Shown here in pieces: positions 1 to 37,079 of a stretch of 64,000 nt of DNA. The stretch spans positions 10,315,576 through 10,379,575 of the forward strand of contig CM054145.1 of NCBI GenBank assembly GCA_028751875.1. Reading direction: 5' to 3'. A model generated the notes under the pieces. The model saw only the letters and a program-made list of their open reading frames with translations. It was not told the origin of the DNA and searched no databases. The DNA is from Rapana venosa. Taxonomy: Eukaryota; Mollusca; Gastropoda; Neogastropoda; Muricidae. Within the stretch, counting starts at the first letter, position 1. Each line of letters opens with the position of its first letter. The position numbers and the translations under genes were made by a program.

Positions 1-91
1 CACACACACATTATATGTGGTCAAGCTGTTTATTTTCCCATCAGTCTGTATGTTGTGGTTGATGCCCGGTTTTAATTATATTTTTTTTTTT

Positions 92-367
92 CATTTTATT
101 TTATTCTTTTATTTCAAGGATAATGGAATAAGCACTCATGTGCTTTTTAATAAAAATCAACGTCACAGTGTGTATGCAGTTTTTGTAAATTCTGTCATCC
201 ATTCCCACAATGGCCTTCTCTTCCAAAAAGTGGACTGGGTTTTAACGTGTGTGCAAGATGTTCTATGTGCGTTTGCACACGGGACTTTGGTTTATAGGAT
301 TCTAACCTGGGACAGCAGATCAAGAGCACAATGCGAATCACTCTAACCACCGGGCCATCCCGTCCCC
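92..367 (-). mobile_element. tRNA-derived SINE, family 1
   Basis: Read on the minus strand: a tRNA-like head (GGGATGGCCCGGTGGTTAGA as box A region, GGTTAGAATCC as box B), a short middle, a conserved central block giving TATAAACC..GTGTGCAAACGCA and AACATCTTGCACAC, and a tail AGCACATGAGTGCTTATTCC then ATTATCC and A-rich repeats. The same family recurs at 1598, 2500, 3833 and 8096. It lies in NUP205 intron 7 in the gene's sense orientation. Confidence 0.75.
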
Positions 368-376
368 GCTCGCCAA

Positions 377-705
377 CAAGTAAACTGTGAGGTTCTGGAT
401 TCGCAGCCTCACCCTTTCTTCCCAGTTTGACGAAAAAAATCAAACTGAATGTTAAAGTCCTTCAGCTGACGCACCAAGAACATCTTGCCCACACTTAAAA
501 AAAAAAAAAATCTGTTCTGCCTTTTGGAAGAGTAGGTCATTGTGTGCCGGTAATTGATTACAAAAAAAAAAAAAGCAGCACACAGGTGTTGTGTTTAGAC
601 ACCATCTCTGAAGACGTAATGTGACTACCTAAATGTTGGGGGAAAGAAAGTGGTTGCATACGCATAAATCTCACCATTGGTGAACCTCGGCATTCTAGCC
701 AGAGA
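377..705 (+). mobile_element. SINE family 2, head partly missing
   Basis: Starts in the box B region (GTGAGGTTCTGGATTCGC) and continues through CAGTTTGACGAAAAAAATC, a degraded central block, GTTTAGACACCATC and the 3' block ATCTCACCATTGGTGAACCTC. Same order as the better copy at 5400-5785. The interval to ~1080 holds GT-rich sequence and a 100-bp SINE tail at about 836-940 (minus). Confidence 0.65.
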
Positions 706-1090
706 AACGGAAAAAAAAAACCCAACAAAATCCCACTAAATGTGGTCAGGCTATTTATTTTCTCATCACTCTGTGTGTTGCTATGTGTGTGAGAGAATGT
801 GTGTGTGTGTATTTTATTATATTATATTATTTTATTTTATTCATTTATTCTTTTATTTTGAGGAGAATAGAATAAGCACTCATGTGCTTTTTCCCCGTCC
901 AGTCTCTGTGTGTATGCAGTTTGTGTGCGTGTGTGCGCACATGTGTGTGTTTGTTTATGTGTGTGCGTAAATCTGTTTTAAATGTGTGCGTGAATACATA
1001 TGTGTGTATATGCATAAGCATAAAACATGTTCATTCATACAAGTGTGAAGGAAGGGAGGAAACACACATGACAACCTAGCTGACAGTATC

Positions 1091-1284
1091 ACATGCTTCA
1101 CCATTGAAATTCTGCCACTGGGACAATTCCACATAACATGCCTCACCACTGAAATTTTGCCACTGGGACAATTCCACATAACATGCCTTACCACTGAAAT
1201 TCTAGCACTGGGATAATTCCAAATAACATGCCTCACCATTGAAATTCTGCCACAGGGACAATTCCACATAACATGCCTCCTCAC

Positions 1285-1308
<24 letters not shown>
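1091..1308 (-). repeat. 45-bp minisatellite carrying exon 7 splice donors
   Basis: Five head-to-tail units starting at 1091, 1136, 1181, 1226 and 1271 (each begins ACATGC on the plus strand), spaced exactly 45 bp; the exon-proximal unit has 3 extra bases. Read on the minus strand each unit contains the end of exon 7 (CAGAATTTCAATG-like) followed by a donor: GTGAGG at 1284-1279, GTGAGG at 1236-1231, GTAAGG at 1191-1186, GTGAGG at 1146-1141 and GTGAAG at 1101-1096. The unit is 15 codons, so the frame is kept; an in-frame TAG occurs at 1204-1202. Confidence 0.93.
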
Positions 1309-11451
<10,143 letters not shown>

Positions 11452-11534
11452 CTTGATTAGATACTTTTTTTTCCGCTAAGGAAAATGAGGATTGGACGAA
11501 TGGACAGAATTGTGGATTTGTCCTTCCTTTGCCT

Positions 11535-11535
<1 letters not shown>

Positions 11536-11580
<45 letters not shown>

Positions 11581-11618
11581 CGTACGCGTACACGTACACG
11601 TACATGTACATGTATGCA
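11536..11618. promoter_or_regulatory. 83-bp alternating purine/pyrimidine tract upstream of NUP205
   Basis: A run of (GT)n, then (GC)n, then GTACAC/GTACAT units alternates purine and pyrimidine without a break for 83 bp, the classic composition for Z-DNA formation. It lies 85-167 bp upstream of the NUP205 start codon, so probably in the core promoter or 5' UTR. A reverse-strand CCAAT (11495-11491) lies between it and the ATG. No TATA box is evident. Promoter role is inference. Confidence 0.5.
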
Positions 11619-12929
11619 GATACATATTGATGTTTTCTTTTACGGGTGGATGTTCACGTTGTCTACTGCTATTTAAACAGTAGGCCTAACATTAAAAATT
11701 TTTTTTTTTTTTTACTATGGCAGAACTTTTCAGAGTAATGAACATTATTTTAATTATTTTCTGATGTTTTTTGTGGTGTTGCTTCATTATTATTATTATT
11801 ATTATTATAGTAGTAGTAGTAGTAGTAGTGTTGCTTTTCTTGATGTTGTGGTTGGTGGTGGTGCTTCCCATAACAAAACAGGGGACAAAACTTTTCACAG
11901 GCTCTTCAGATTGAAATCACCTTATGCACTGGGAGCACTATAGACTGATTCTTTTTCTTCTACTTTTTAAAGTTTAAAATAATTTCAGTTTCTAATGGCC
12001 TACAACTATTGCATAGGTTGGATGACGATCGCCTTTAGAGTAAAAACACTGTCAATCACTTGCTGATGTGATGTGTCATGTGACGTCACAATTCATAGGG
12101 AAACAGTACAGTTGTTTTATACATTTTTTTCCTTCTTATCCAGATTGAGTTTCTTATAATTTGTAAATACAATTACTATATAAGTATAATGGTATGTATA
12201 TGGTGTATAACTTGCATATCTTCTTAACTTAAATATGATACACATTTTAATTTTATTAAAAACAAACACTTGAAGATTTTGACACATACAGCAAAAGTAC
12301 GTATATTATAAACTTCTGTACATTAATGTATAGGCGGTGGTATCGTAAACACCGTGTGGTAGGCTAGAAGTCTACCAGGAGCAGCCTCTTGTTCGAGGTA
12401 GCCTGTGCGCAGGTTACCATTTAATGGAAACCATTGTACATGTGTGCGCACAGTACAAACAACAACACATCTATGGATGTGTGTGCATACTGCACATAAA
12501 AAACAGCAGTTTTTTTGAATTTTAAAAATTATTATTAGGGCCTACAGGCTTATTGTGACCTAGGCATTAATATTTTTGTTATAGCTCCTTTACATTTTCT
12601 TGATTTATTTTTTAATTTGGAGAATAATGGAATAAGCACTGTGCTTTATTTATTATTATTTTTTTTTTAAAAATCCAGTGTATGCAGTTTTCTAAATTTT
12701 GTCATCTGTTCCCCCACCAGCACACAATGGTATACTCTTTTGAAACGTGTGCGCAAAATGTTCTGCAGCCAGAGTTTCTTCTCCCTCGGCTCTGGACTAT
12801 TAGTGGTGGACTGGGTGTTAGCCTTTCAGATGAGGCAATAAACCATGGTGGTATGGATGCTAGACTTTCAGATGAGACAATAAGTCGTGATGGATTGGGT
12901 ATCATGATGAGAAGATAAATCAATATCCC

Positions 12930-13184
12930 GTTTCTGTTTGAAACATACATCTAGCCACTTAAAAGTACCCACCATAACAGAAACATCTTTTCTGGCAAAA
13001 TTTTGTAGAGAAAAAAAGTTCCTGTTACAGATAAACACATCTGCAATCAAGGAAAATGGGTGGCGCTGTATTTGTGGTGACGCACTCTCCTCCAGGAGAA
13101 GTCTCTGATTTTGATGTGAATGAGTAGGATGAATGAAAGCCTTTCATTTGTTTTTTGCAAGATACAGCACTATATAAATTCCAT

Positions 13185-13272
<88 letters not shown>

Positions 13273-13296
13273 CATCATCATCATCATCATCATCAC
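12930..13296 (+). mobile_element. SINE with LINE-like tail, tail-to-tail with LINE relic (and copies)
   Basis: Body includes CACCATAACAGAAACATCTT, AAAATGGGTGGCGCTGTATT and GACGCACTCTCCTCCAGG, ending GCAAGATACAGCACTATATA, AATTCCATGTATTATTATT and then (ATT)n(ATC)n. The final ~30 bp match the 3' end of the L2-type LINE relic on the opposite strand in the same unit. Copies end at 18617, 24037, 29505 and about 51590. Confidence 0.7.
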
Positions 13297-13784
13297 ACAG
13301 ATTTTACGAGACAAAAATATTGCTTACAATTCAATCCAATTTAATCCAGTTCAATCCCAAAATTGTTATCAATAGCGTGGTTTTTTCAATCATGATATAC
13401 AGCGTTTTGTTTTGTTTGTTGTTTCCGTTGATGTAGTCTGGTTATTAAAATTTTCAATAAACATTTTATCTCCTCTTTCCTTTCTTTTTCTCCAGTTTTG
13501 CCAGTGTGTCTTCCTTCTTCATTTATTTACCTTAAAAAAATAACTACCTGTGTCTGTCATTTTGATTTAACTCTATCATTTTAAAAATCAGTACTGTGTC
13601 TTCCAGTTTCAAAAACCGTGCAATTGACAACAATGTTTGTTTCACGTTAATCTATTTAGTGTTTATGTTGGTAGGGTCTTACCTAAAGTTGCAAACATAA
13701 TAATAATGATGATGACAACAACAACAACAACAACAACAATGACGACGACGACGATGATAATAATAATAATAATAATAATAATGA

Positions 13785-14400
<616 letters not shown>

Positions 14401-14754
14401 AGAGGGGGTAACGTGCTAAATTTTTTTCTTTTGAGGACTATCGCTTTATATCAGTTATGAATGCTCTACATTATGGCACACATCAATAAAATTCATTTTC
14501 TATTTTCTGACCACCTCCCCCCCCCTCCCCCTCCCCAACTCCTCCTTTAACATAAAAAATAGTGAGCAGACGTTAAATGAAAACAACACAACAATACAAT
14601 AAGACAAAATGTAACACAAAACATGACATAATTCAACACAATACGTGTTTAACTGATAGCAGATTTAATATTGACTTTTCTTGTTGCAGTATGACTTAAA
14701 CTCATTTTTAATGAACCACACTACCCTATCCTATTCTTGTCTTCTCTCGTTCGC

Positions 14755-15065
14755 TTTTTACACAGTCAGATGTGTATGCAAGTCTTTTCCATCTCCTTTC
14801 GTGGGCCCTACAGCTTAGTTTGCAGGGTTATCTCTGTAGTCAGCCACATCGTCTTCCTCAGGTCGCTGAATAACCTGCATCTCTGAAGGATGTGCTCACC
14901 AGTCTGGTTTTCTTTGCCACAGGCACACAGGGGAGAAGGAACGAGTTTCAGCTTTGTGGACACGTGGTGATTTAGCCTGTTGTGCCAGTGGGAGTCTGAG
15001 AATGATGACTTGTTCTTCTCTTTTGCGAAAGGTGGTAGTCATTTCTCTGCTCTGGGTCGGGCCAT
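14755..15065 (-). pseudogene. LINE C-terminal zinc-knuckle relic (and copies in other units)
   Basis: On the minus strand the better copies (unit 4, 31468 downward) read LNHHMSTKLKLVPSPLCACG, then KENQTGEHILQRCRLFSDLR and KMVWLTE. The pattern C-x-C-G-x4-QT-x-EHIL-x2-C is the CCHC-type end of many LINE ORF2 proteins, after an RNase H-like region. Only this end is preserved. Copies: 20150-20490, 25610-25940, 31190-31510 and, degraded, 53290-53650. The element is distinct from the L2-like relic beside it. Confidence 0.72.
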
Positions 15066-15454
15066 TGATTTAATTTGTCTCCTTTTGATATGAATCACAA
15101 CTAGAAAACACACACTGACAACACGAGAAACAAAGAGGGTGGGTGGGGTTTAAACACTTCACTTTACAAATAAAACAAAGCCCACACCTTTTAAAAACCA
15201 ACTGTTGATAACCAAATTTAAACACTATATAAAGCCGGAAAAATAAACAGAAAAAATAAACAAAACATTGACATTCCACAATACAAGATAAAGAGTTTTC
15301 ACCACAGGTATAAATTTTAAATTTTTAAGCATATCAACTGAAATTGAATGGTTGTTTTGTTAATATTGATCTTTTCTCTCTCTCTTCTTCTCTCCCCTTC
15401 TCTCTCTCTCTTCTCTCTTTTTGCACATGTGTTTAGTCTGAATCCCGTCCCTGT

Positions 15455-15745
15455 TTCCTCATGATCAGTCTGTTAAGGAAAGAGAGAGGAGAAAGGCCAA
15501 AATCCCTTGTCACATCCAATATCAAATTCTATGGTGGACAGTACCAGTGCAATGATTTCATTTTTTCCCCCTCTATGAAAAACGTTTTATGGGGAAGAAA
15601 TCACACGGGACTGACTGTTAACCTACCTTGTTTTATTTTTACCCTATGGTACCATGCCATACCATATGGGGGAAAAGGGAGCCCCATTTTCACACAGAGA
15701 AAATCTGCCCTGACTTAAAGTAGTATGAAAAGGAAATACAAATAC
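15455..15745 (+). mobile_element. SINE-like block ending in CACAGAGAAATCTG (and copies)
   Basis: Contains GGAAAGAGAGAGGAGAAAGG, TTTATTTTTACC, ATGGTACCATGCCATACCAT, GAGCAGCCCCATTTTCACAC and CAGAGAAATCTGCC, then GGAAATACAAATAC. The end resembles the 3' part of SINE/LINE elements common in molluscs (from memory). Copies at 20830-21120, 26370-26660 and 31930-32220. No pol III head was identified. Confidence 0.5.
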
Positions 15746-17308
15746 GAAGCCACCACATATTCCCGGTTTCCCCTAAATTTGGGCGTCCTCACCTTTGAGT
15801 CCCGGTTCAGGAGAGAGAGAGAGAGATGGAGAGAGGGGATGAGAGAGAGAGGAGAGAGAGGAGAGAGAGAGAGAGAGAGAGATTATCATTTGAAAAATAA
15901 GAACAGAAAGTGTCAAAGGGCAATGGTCTGATTCAATGTTTTCAATAATACATGATTTAAAAAGAATACAAAAACATGAACAAAAAAAAGCAAGATGAGA
16001 GAGAGAGAGAGAGGAGAGTGAGTGAGAGGGTTTAGGAGGAGGAAGAGAGAGTGGGAGCGAATAAAAAATTTATGTACTCGATTTGGGTCAACAATACTTT
16101 ATTATTATTATTATTATTGTAGTTAGTAGTAGTAGTAGTGTTGGCTTTTGTTGATGTTGGTGGTGGTGGTGGTGGTGGTGATGTGGTGGTGTGTTGGTAG
16201 TGGTGATGCAGGGGTCGTTGTTGTCGATGGTGTTCAGTAATGTTGGTTGGTGGTTTTTGTAGTGGTGTGGCTTTTGTCTTGTTGCTAGTGTTGCTATGGT
16301 TGTCGTTCCTTTTCTTTTTCTGGGTTTTATTCCTAACTCCAGGGAATTCCCATAGAGGTACCATTGAAGAAATGGGTTTACCAACTTCCTCTTATTGTTT
16401 TGTTTGACAATGCTTTTTTAAAAAATATACAAAACTTAGCATTTTAGTTTGGTTGCATAAAAATGAAATTGCATGCAAACCAACTGAAGTAATAATGGGC
16501 CCCGGTGCAGCGCTTCTCAGAATAGTTGATTGGTTGGATTATATCAGATTCCCAGCGGAGCTATCCAATTAGGGACTATAACAATACCCAACATCAAACC
16601 AGTTGTCTTAGAACTAGAAGAGTTAGTGGGCTGCACGTCACAACTAAAAAATCACACTTTTTCCTTTTGTTTTTAATATGACTCTTATATTATACTTTCC
16701 CTCTAAGGCATGATTGAAATAAAATAAAAAACATTTTTGTGAAGACTAGCTTGATTTGAAAAATTTGGTAGTTTAAAATAAAATTTTTTTTTCAAGAAAC
16801 ACTGTATCACCTTTAGTCCTTTGTCGTTTTGCTAGTTCCATATACAATATGCATGCGAGGGGTCAACACTGTAGGAATACAAGCAATCCTCATTTGATAA
16901 ATATTTCCAACTTTCTCGTGACTATTGGTTTTGCTCTTGTTCTCAATCCCCAAAAAGTAATTTGTACATTTTTTGATACTCTAAAAAAATCTATGGGAAA
17001 AATTTCAAAAAATTTTTTCGGGCTCGGACTCTATGAAACTACTACACACCCGCAAGCAATTACAGGTGTGTACCTTGTTTCCCTTATAGTTAATTTGGAA
17101 TGGGGAAACAACTAAGAATGAACTGAGTGGTTAGCCTTTTTTGTTCACTTGTTGGTTTAAGGTAGGCTACTACACTTTTGAAAGTGAAATTGTGTAAGAA
17201 AAAAACGGGAATAAAACCATCTTGGAACCTTGCAGACTATATCTGTTGGGATGGAAGGGCAGCAAGCAGGGCAGGACAGAATTGCTAGCTAACAGTATAG
17301 CCTAGCCC

Positions 17309-33500
<16,192 letters not shown>

Positions 33501-34000
33501 NNNNNNNNNNNNNNNNNNNNNNNNNNNNNNNNNNNNNNNNNNNNNNNNNNNNNNNNNNNNNNNNNNNNNNNNNNNNNNNNNNNNNNNNNNNNNNNNNNNN
33601 NNNNNNNNNNNNNNNNNNNNNNNNNNNNNNNNNNNNNNNNNNNNNNNNNNNNNNNNNNNNNNNNNNNNNNNNNNNNNNNNNNNNNNNNNNNNNNNNNNNN
33701 NNNNNNNNNNNNNNNNNNNNNNNNNNNNNNNNNNNNNNNNNNNNNNNNNNNNNNNNNNNNNNNNNNNNNNNNNNNNNNNNNNNNNNNNNNNNNNNNNNNN
33801 NNNNNNNNNNNNNNNNNNNNNNNNNNNNNNNNNNNNNNNNNNNNNNNNNNNNNNNNNNNNNNNNNNNNNNNNNNNNNNNNNNNNNNNNNNNNNNNNNNNN
33901 NNNNNNNNNNNNNNNNNNNNNNNNNNNNNNNNNNNNNNNNNNNNNNNNNNNNNNNNNNNNNNNNNNNNNNNNNNNNNNNNNNNNNNNNNNNNNNNNNNNN
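33501..34000. other. Assembly gap (500 N)
   Basis: Exactly 500 unresolved bases, a size typical of a placeholder, between tandem unit 4 and the LINE segment. Confidence 0.99.
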
Positions 34001-37000
34001 GCTGCGGGATGTCAGCTTTTTCTTTTTGACGATGGTGAGAAGGGGTTCCTGTGGACCTGCCAGCCGTGTTATTTGACTCTTGAAAAATTCGTTGGTCTTT
34101 CGTTTTCTCCAGGATATGCCCAGTAGTTTTCTATGGCATTTTGTTTCGAATGATGGATTCGCTTTGCTGTTTCAGCAGTCAATGTCCAGGTTTCACTTCG
34201 TACAGCAGGATCGACTGAATTAGGGCTTTGTAGAGCTTTAGTTTGATTGGGAAATGATCTCTTTACTTTTCCATATGGTGGTGAGTTTTGTCAGGGAAGA
34301 TGTTACCATGGCTATTTGACTTTGATTTCTGTCGTCGATCGCCCGTCCTTTGTGAGTGTAGCGCCGAGGTATTTAAAAGCGTCTACCTCACCCCCCAGTT
34401 GTTGGCCGGTTCATGTAAATTTTAGCGGTGCATTGCTCGTGCTTTCACAAGTACTTTACTTTTCTCCGAGCTCACCTCCATCCCATATGCTCCAGCTTGT
34501 TCTCAAGTCTGGGTCGTAAGATCTTGCAGCTCTGTGTTACTTCCGCCCATGAGGTCAATGTCATTGGCAAACCGTAAGTTGTTGAGGGGGTCTGCCGCCA
34601 ATGGAGATGGTAGGGGGAAGTCATGGAGGGTTCTCTCATGATGTTTTCCAAGAACAGATTGAACAGGACTGGAGATAACAGGCATCCTTGTCGGACCCCA
34701 ACTGTGGTTTTGAAGTAGTCTCCGACCTGATTGTTCAAAAAGGACTGCACTGCTTGCAGTGTTGTATAGGGGCTTGAATGGTTTGCACTAGTCCTTCTTC
34801 AATGCCAAAATTTTGGGGACCTGCCACAGGCCTTCTTTGCCATACTCTGTCAAAAGCCTTCTTGAAGTCGATGAAGTTGTGGAACAGGTCTCTCTGATGT
34901 TGAAGATGTTTTTCCATCATGATTTTGGCAGTTAAAAATCTGTTCGATTGTGCTCCTGCCTGCCCTGAACCCAGCTTGTTCCTCTGCAAGGTGTTCTTCT
35001 GCCTCCTTCTTGAGTCGATTCAAAAAAACTTGAGATGATCTTCTGGCGGGCTGATGAGGCTGATTTGTTCTATATTTTGGCATTTGGCGTAAATTCCCCT
35101 TCTTGGGCAGGGTATGTTTGAGTGATTGTGTCCAGTCTGTGGGCCACTGTTTGGTCTCCCAAATCTTCTGACAGATAGCTGTAACATATGGTGATGGCTG
35201 TTTCGCCACCATGCTTGAGCAGCTCTGCTGGTATATTGTCTGCTCCTGGGACTTTCCTACGGGTTTAAGCTGCGGATGGCTTCTTCCACTTCTTCCCTCA
35301 GTATAGGTAATGGCGAGGGTGCTCTTGATGTTGCTGCTTTCTCTTCTATTATGCTCTTTGTCAGGTTGTATTGGGTAGTTGTAAGTTCTTGACAATATTC
35401 AGACCACCTGTTCAATGCAGCTGAGCTTTCTGTGGGGAAAGGTTTCCGGAGCTGCTTCAATGACTGATGATTTGGTTTGAAGTGGTTTTGTGGAGTTTCT
35501 TCAGGGTGTCGTATGCCTTTTTACTGTTGCCACTTTCATGTTTTTTTCGATCTCATCACATTGATCACTGTTTCCACTTCTCTCTGGCCTTTAACATTGA
35601 CTTCTTCACGAGATTGTTGGCCTCCCGGTATTCTTTAGGGTTGGAAGACCTGGTTGGTTTCAGTGCTCTTCTTGTATCGCAGAGGTCCAAGATGTCATTG
35701 GTTAGTCCATGGCTGGTGTTTATTCCTCTGACGACCGAGTTACCTCCTCTGCTGTTCTCGGACTGCCTCATTGAAGTTGTTGGTGGAGGTCATTGATGTC
35801 ATTGTCCAGGAGGGTTAATGCCGCAAAACGTCGCCAAGCTTAGCTTGGAAGATCCCCTCGACTTTCGGGAAATTCTTTTAGTTTGTCCATGTTTAAATTT
35901 GATACGTGGGTTTGCAGGGTGTTTGTTTTTCTTCAGCTTCATTTTGAATACCAGCAGCACAAGGTCGTGGTCACTGCCTATGTCAGCTCCAGGTTTGGTT
36001 CTTGTTCTGGCTCTGTTGATGCTGGATTTGAAGCGCCGTGGTGTTAAAATAATTCTATTTGGGTTATGGATCTTGGCCCTTTAGCGCATGCCAGGTTGTC
36101 TCCTTGACTGCTTGTGGGGGGGATAGAGGGTTATTGGCATGGTAAGTCTGTGGGTCAGGGAAACTCCAGCAGCGAATCCCTGTCGTGGTCTCCAGTTCCA
36201 AGGGGGGACCAACTGTTCCGGCCATGGTTGTAGAGTCAGACTCCTACTTTGCGTTAAATCCCCTTGGATGATGATGATGTCCTTCTTTTGGGTATTTTCC
36301 TTAATGGTCACTTCAAGATCTTCTAAAAAATTTTTCTACTTCTTCATCTGTATGGTCAGATGATGGTTTCATAGATTTGTATGATGGTGATGTTCTTGGG
36401 CTTGGCCGACACCCGGATGCTGATAATCCTGCTGGAAGCCGGTGTAACAGCTGATAATGCAACCCCCCCTACTTCCTTTCTGACAATAAATGCCCCTCCA
36501 TGTTGGTGATGTTTTTTCTTGGCCACTGTACCAGATCTTGTTGCCTTCTTCAGTCAATGTCTCACCAAATCTGTCCATCTCACTTCTCCTAGTCCAATAA
36601 TGTCCCAATTTATATCGGCTAAGTCATACTCTAGTTCTTTGATTTTTTCCGCACTGGTAGAGTGTACGGACGTTCCATGTACCAATGGTGATTTGTTCTC
36701 TAGGGAGCTTAAGTAATGTTTAACTCCAGTAGCTGACTTGTCACTTCCACCTGTGTTGATCAATGGAAAGCGCGGTCGTTGGTAACCCGGGCCTCGACCG
36801 ATCCGGTATCATTTCGGCTTTGCATTTGTCTTTCATGTTTTTTCTGGGGCTTAGGATATTCCTTGGTGGCGCCAAATTTCCTCTCCAAGTCTCCATATGT
36901 TTTGGGTTTTTCTATTGGGGTTTTTCCCCCCCCACATGCGACAGGTTGTACTGGGTTACATGGATACCAGTAGCAGTAGCAGAGAACTTCTCTGACTGAC

Positions 37001-37065
37001 CTGAACACACACATACACACAAACAAACACGTACACACGCGCGCGCACGCACCCCCCCCCCCCCC
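34001..37065 (-). mobile_element. Broken non-LTR retrotransposon A, copy 1 (endonuclease plus RT)
   Basis: Reading down the minus strand: LVHGTSVHS..KIKELEYDL, INWDIIGLGEVRW (endonuclease start, ~36700-36570); YSGQEK (~36510); PGADIGSDHDLVLLVF (SDH motif of the AP-endonuclease, ~36000-35950); NIDLCDTRRALKPTR-like linker (~35690); WPTDWTQSLKHTLPKKGNLR (~35150); LAEEQAGFRAGRSTIEQI (~34950); FIDFKKAFDRVW (~34880); [19 protein letters not shown] (~34690); LRFANDIDLMGGSN (~34560); then KLYKALIQSILLY-like, ending VKKKKLT at the gap. Several frameshifts break the frame. The 5' end meets a (C)n/(CA)n tract at about 37003-37080. Confidence 0.88.
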
Positions 37066-37079
37066 CCCACACACACACA

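Noticed and set aside
13120..13436. Frames made of Tyr, Leu, Ser or His runs
   Set aside because: Translation of (ATT)n and (ATC)n repeats. The same applies to (CA)n, (GA)n and (GGT)n frames throughout.
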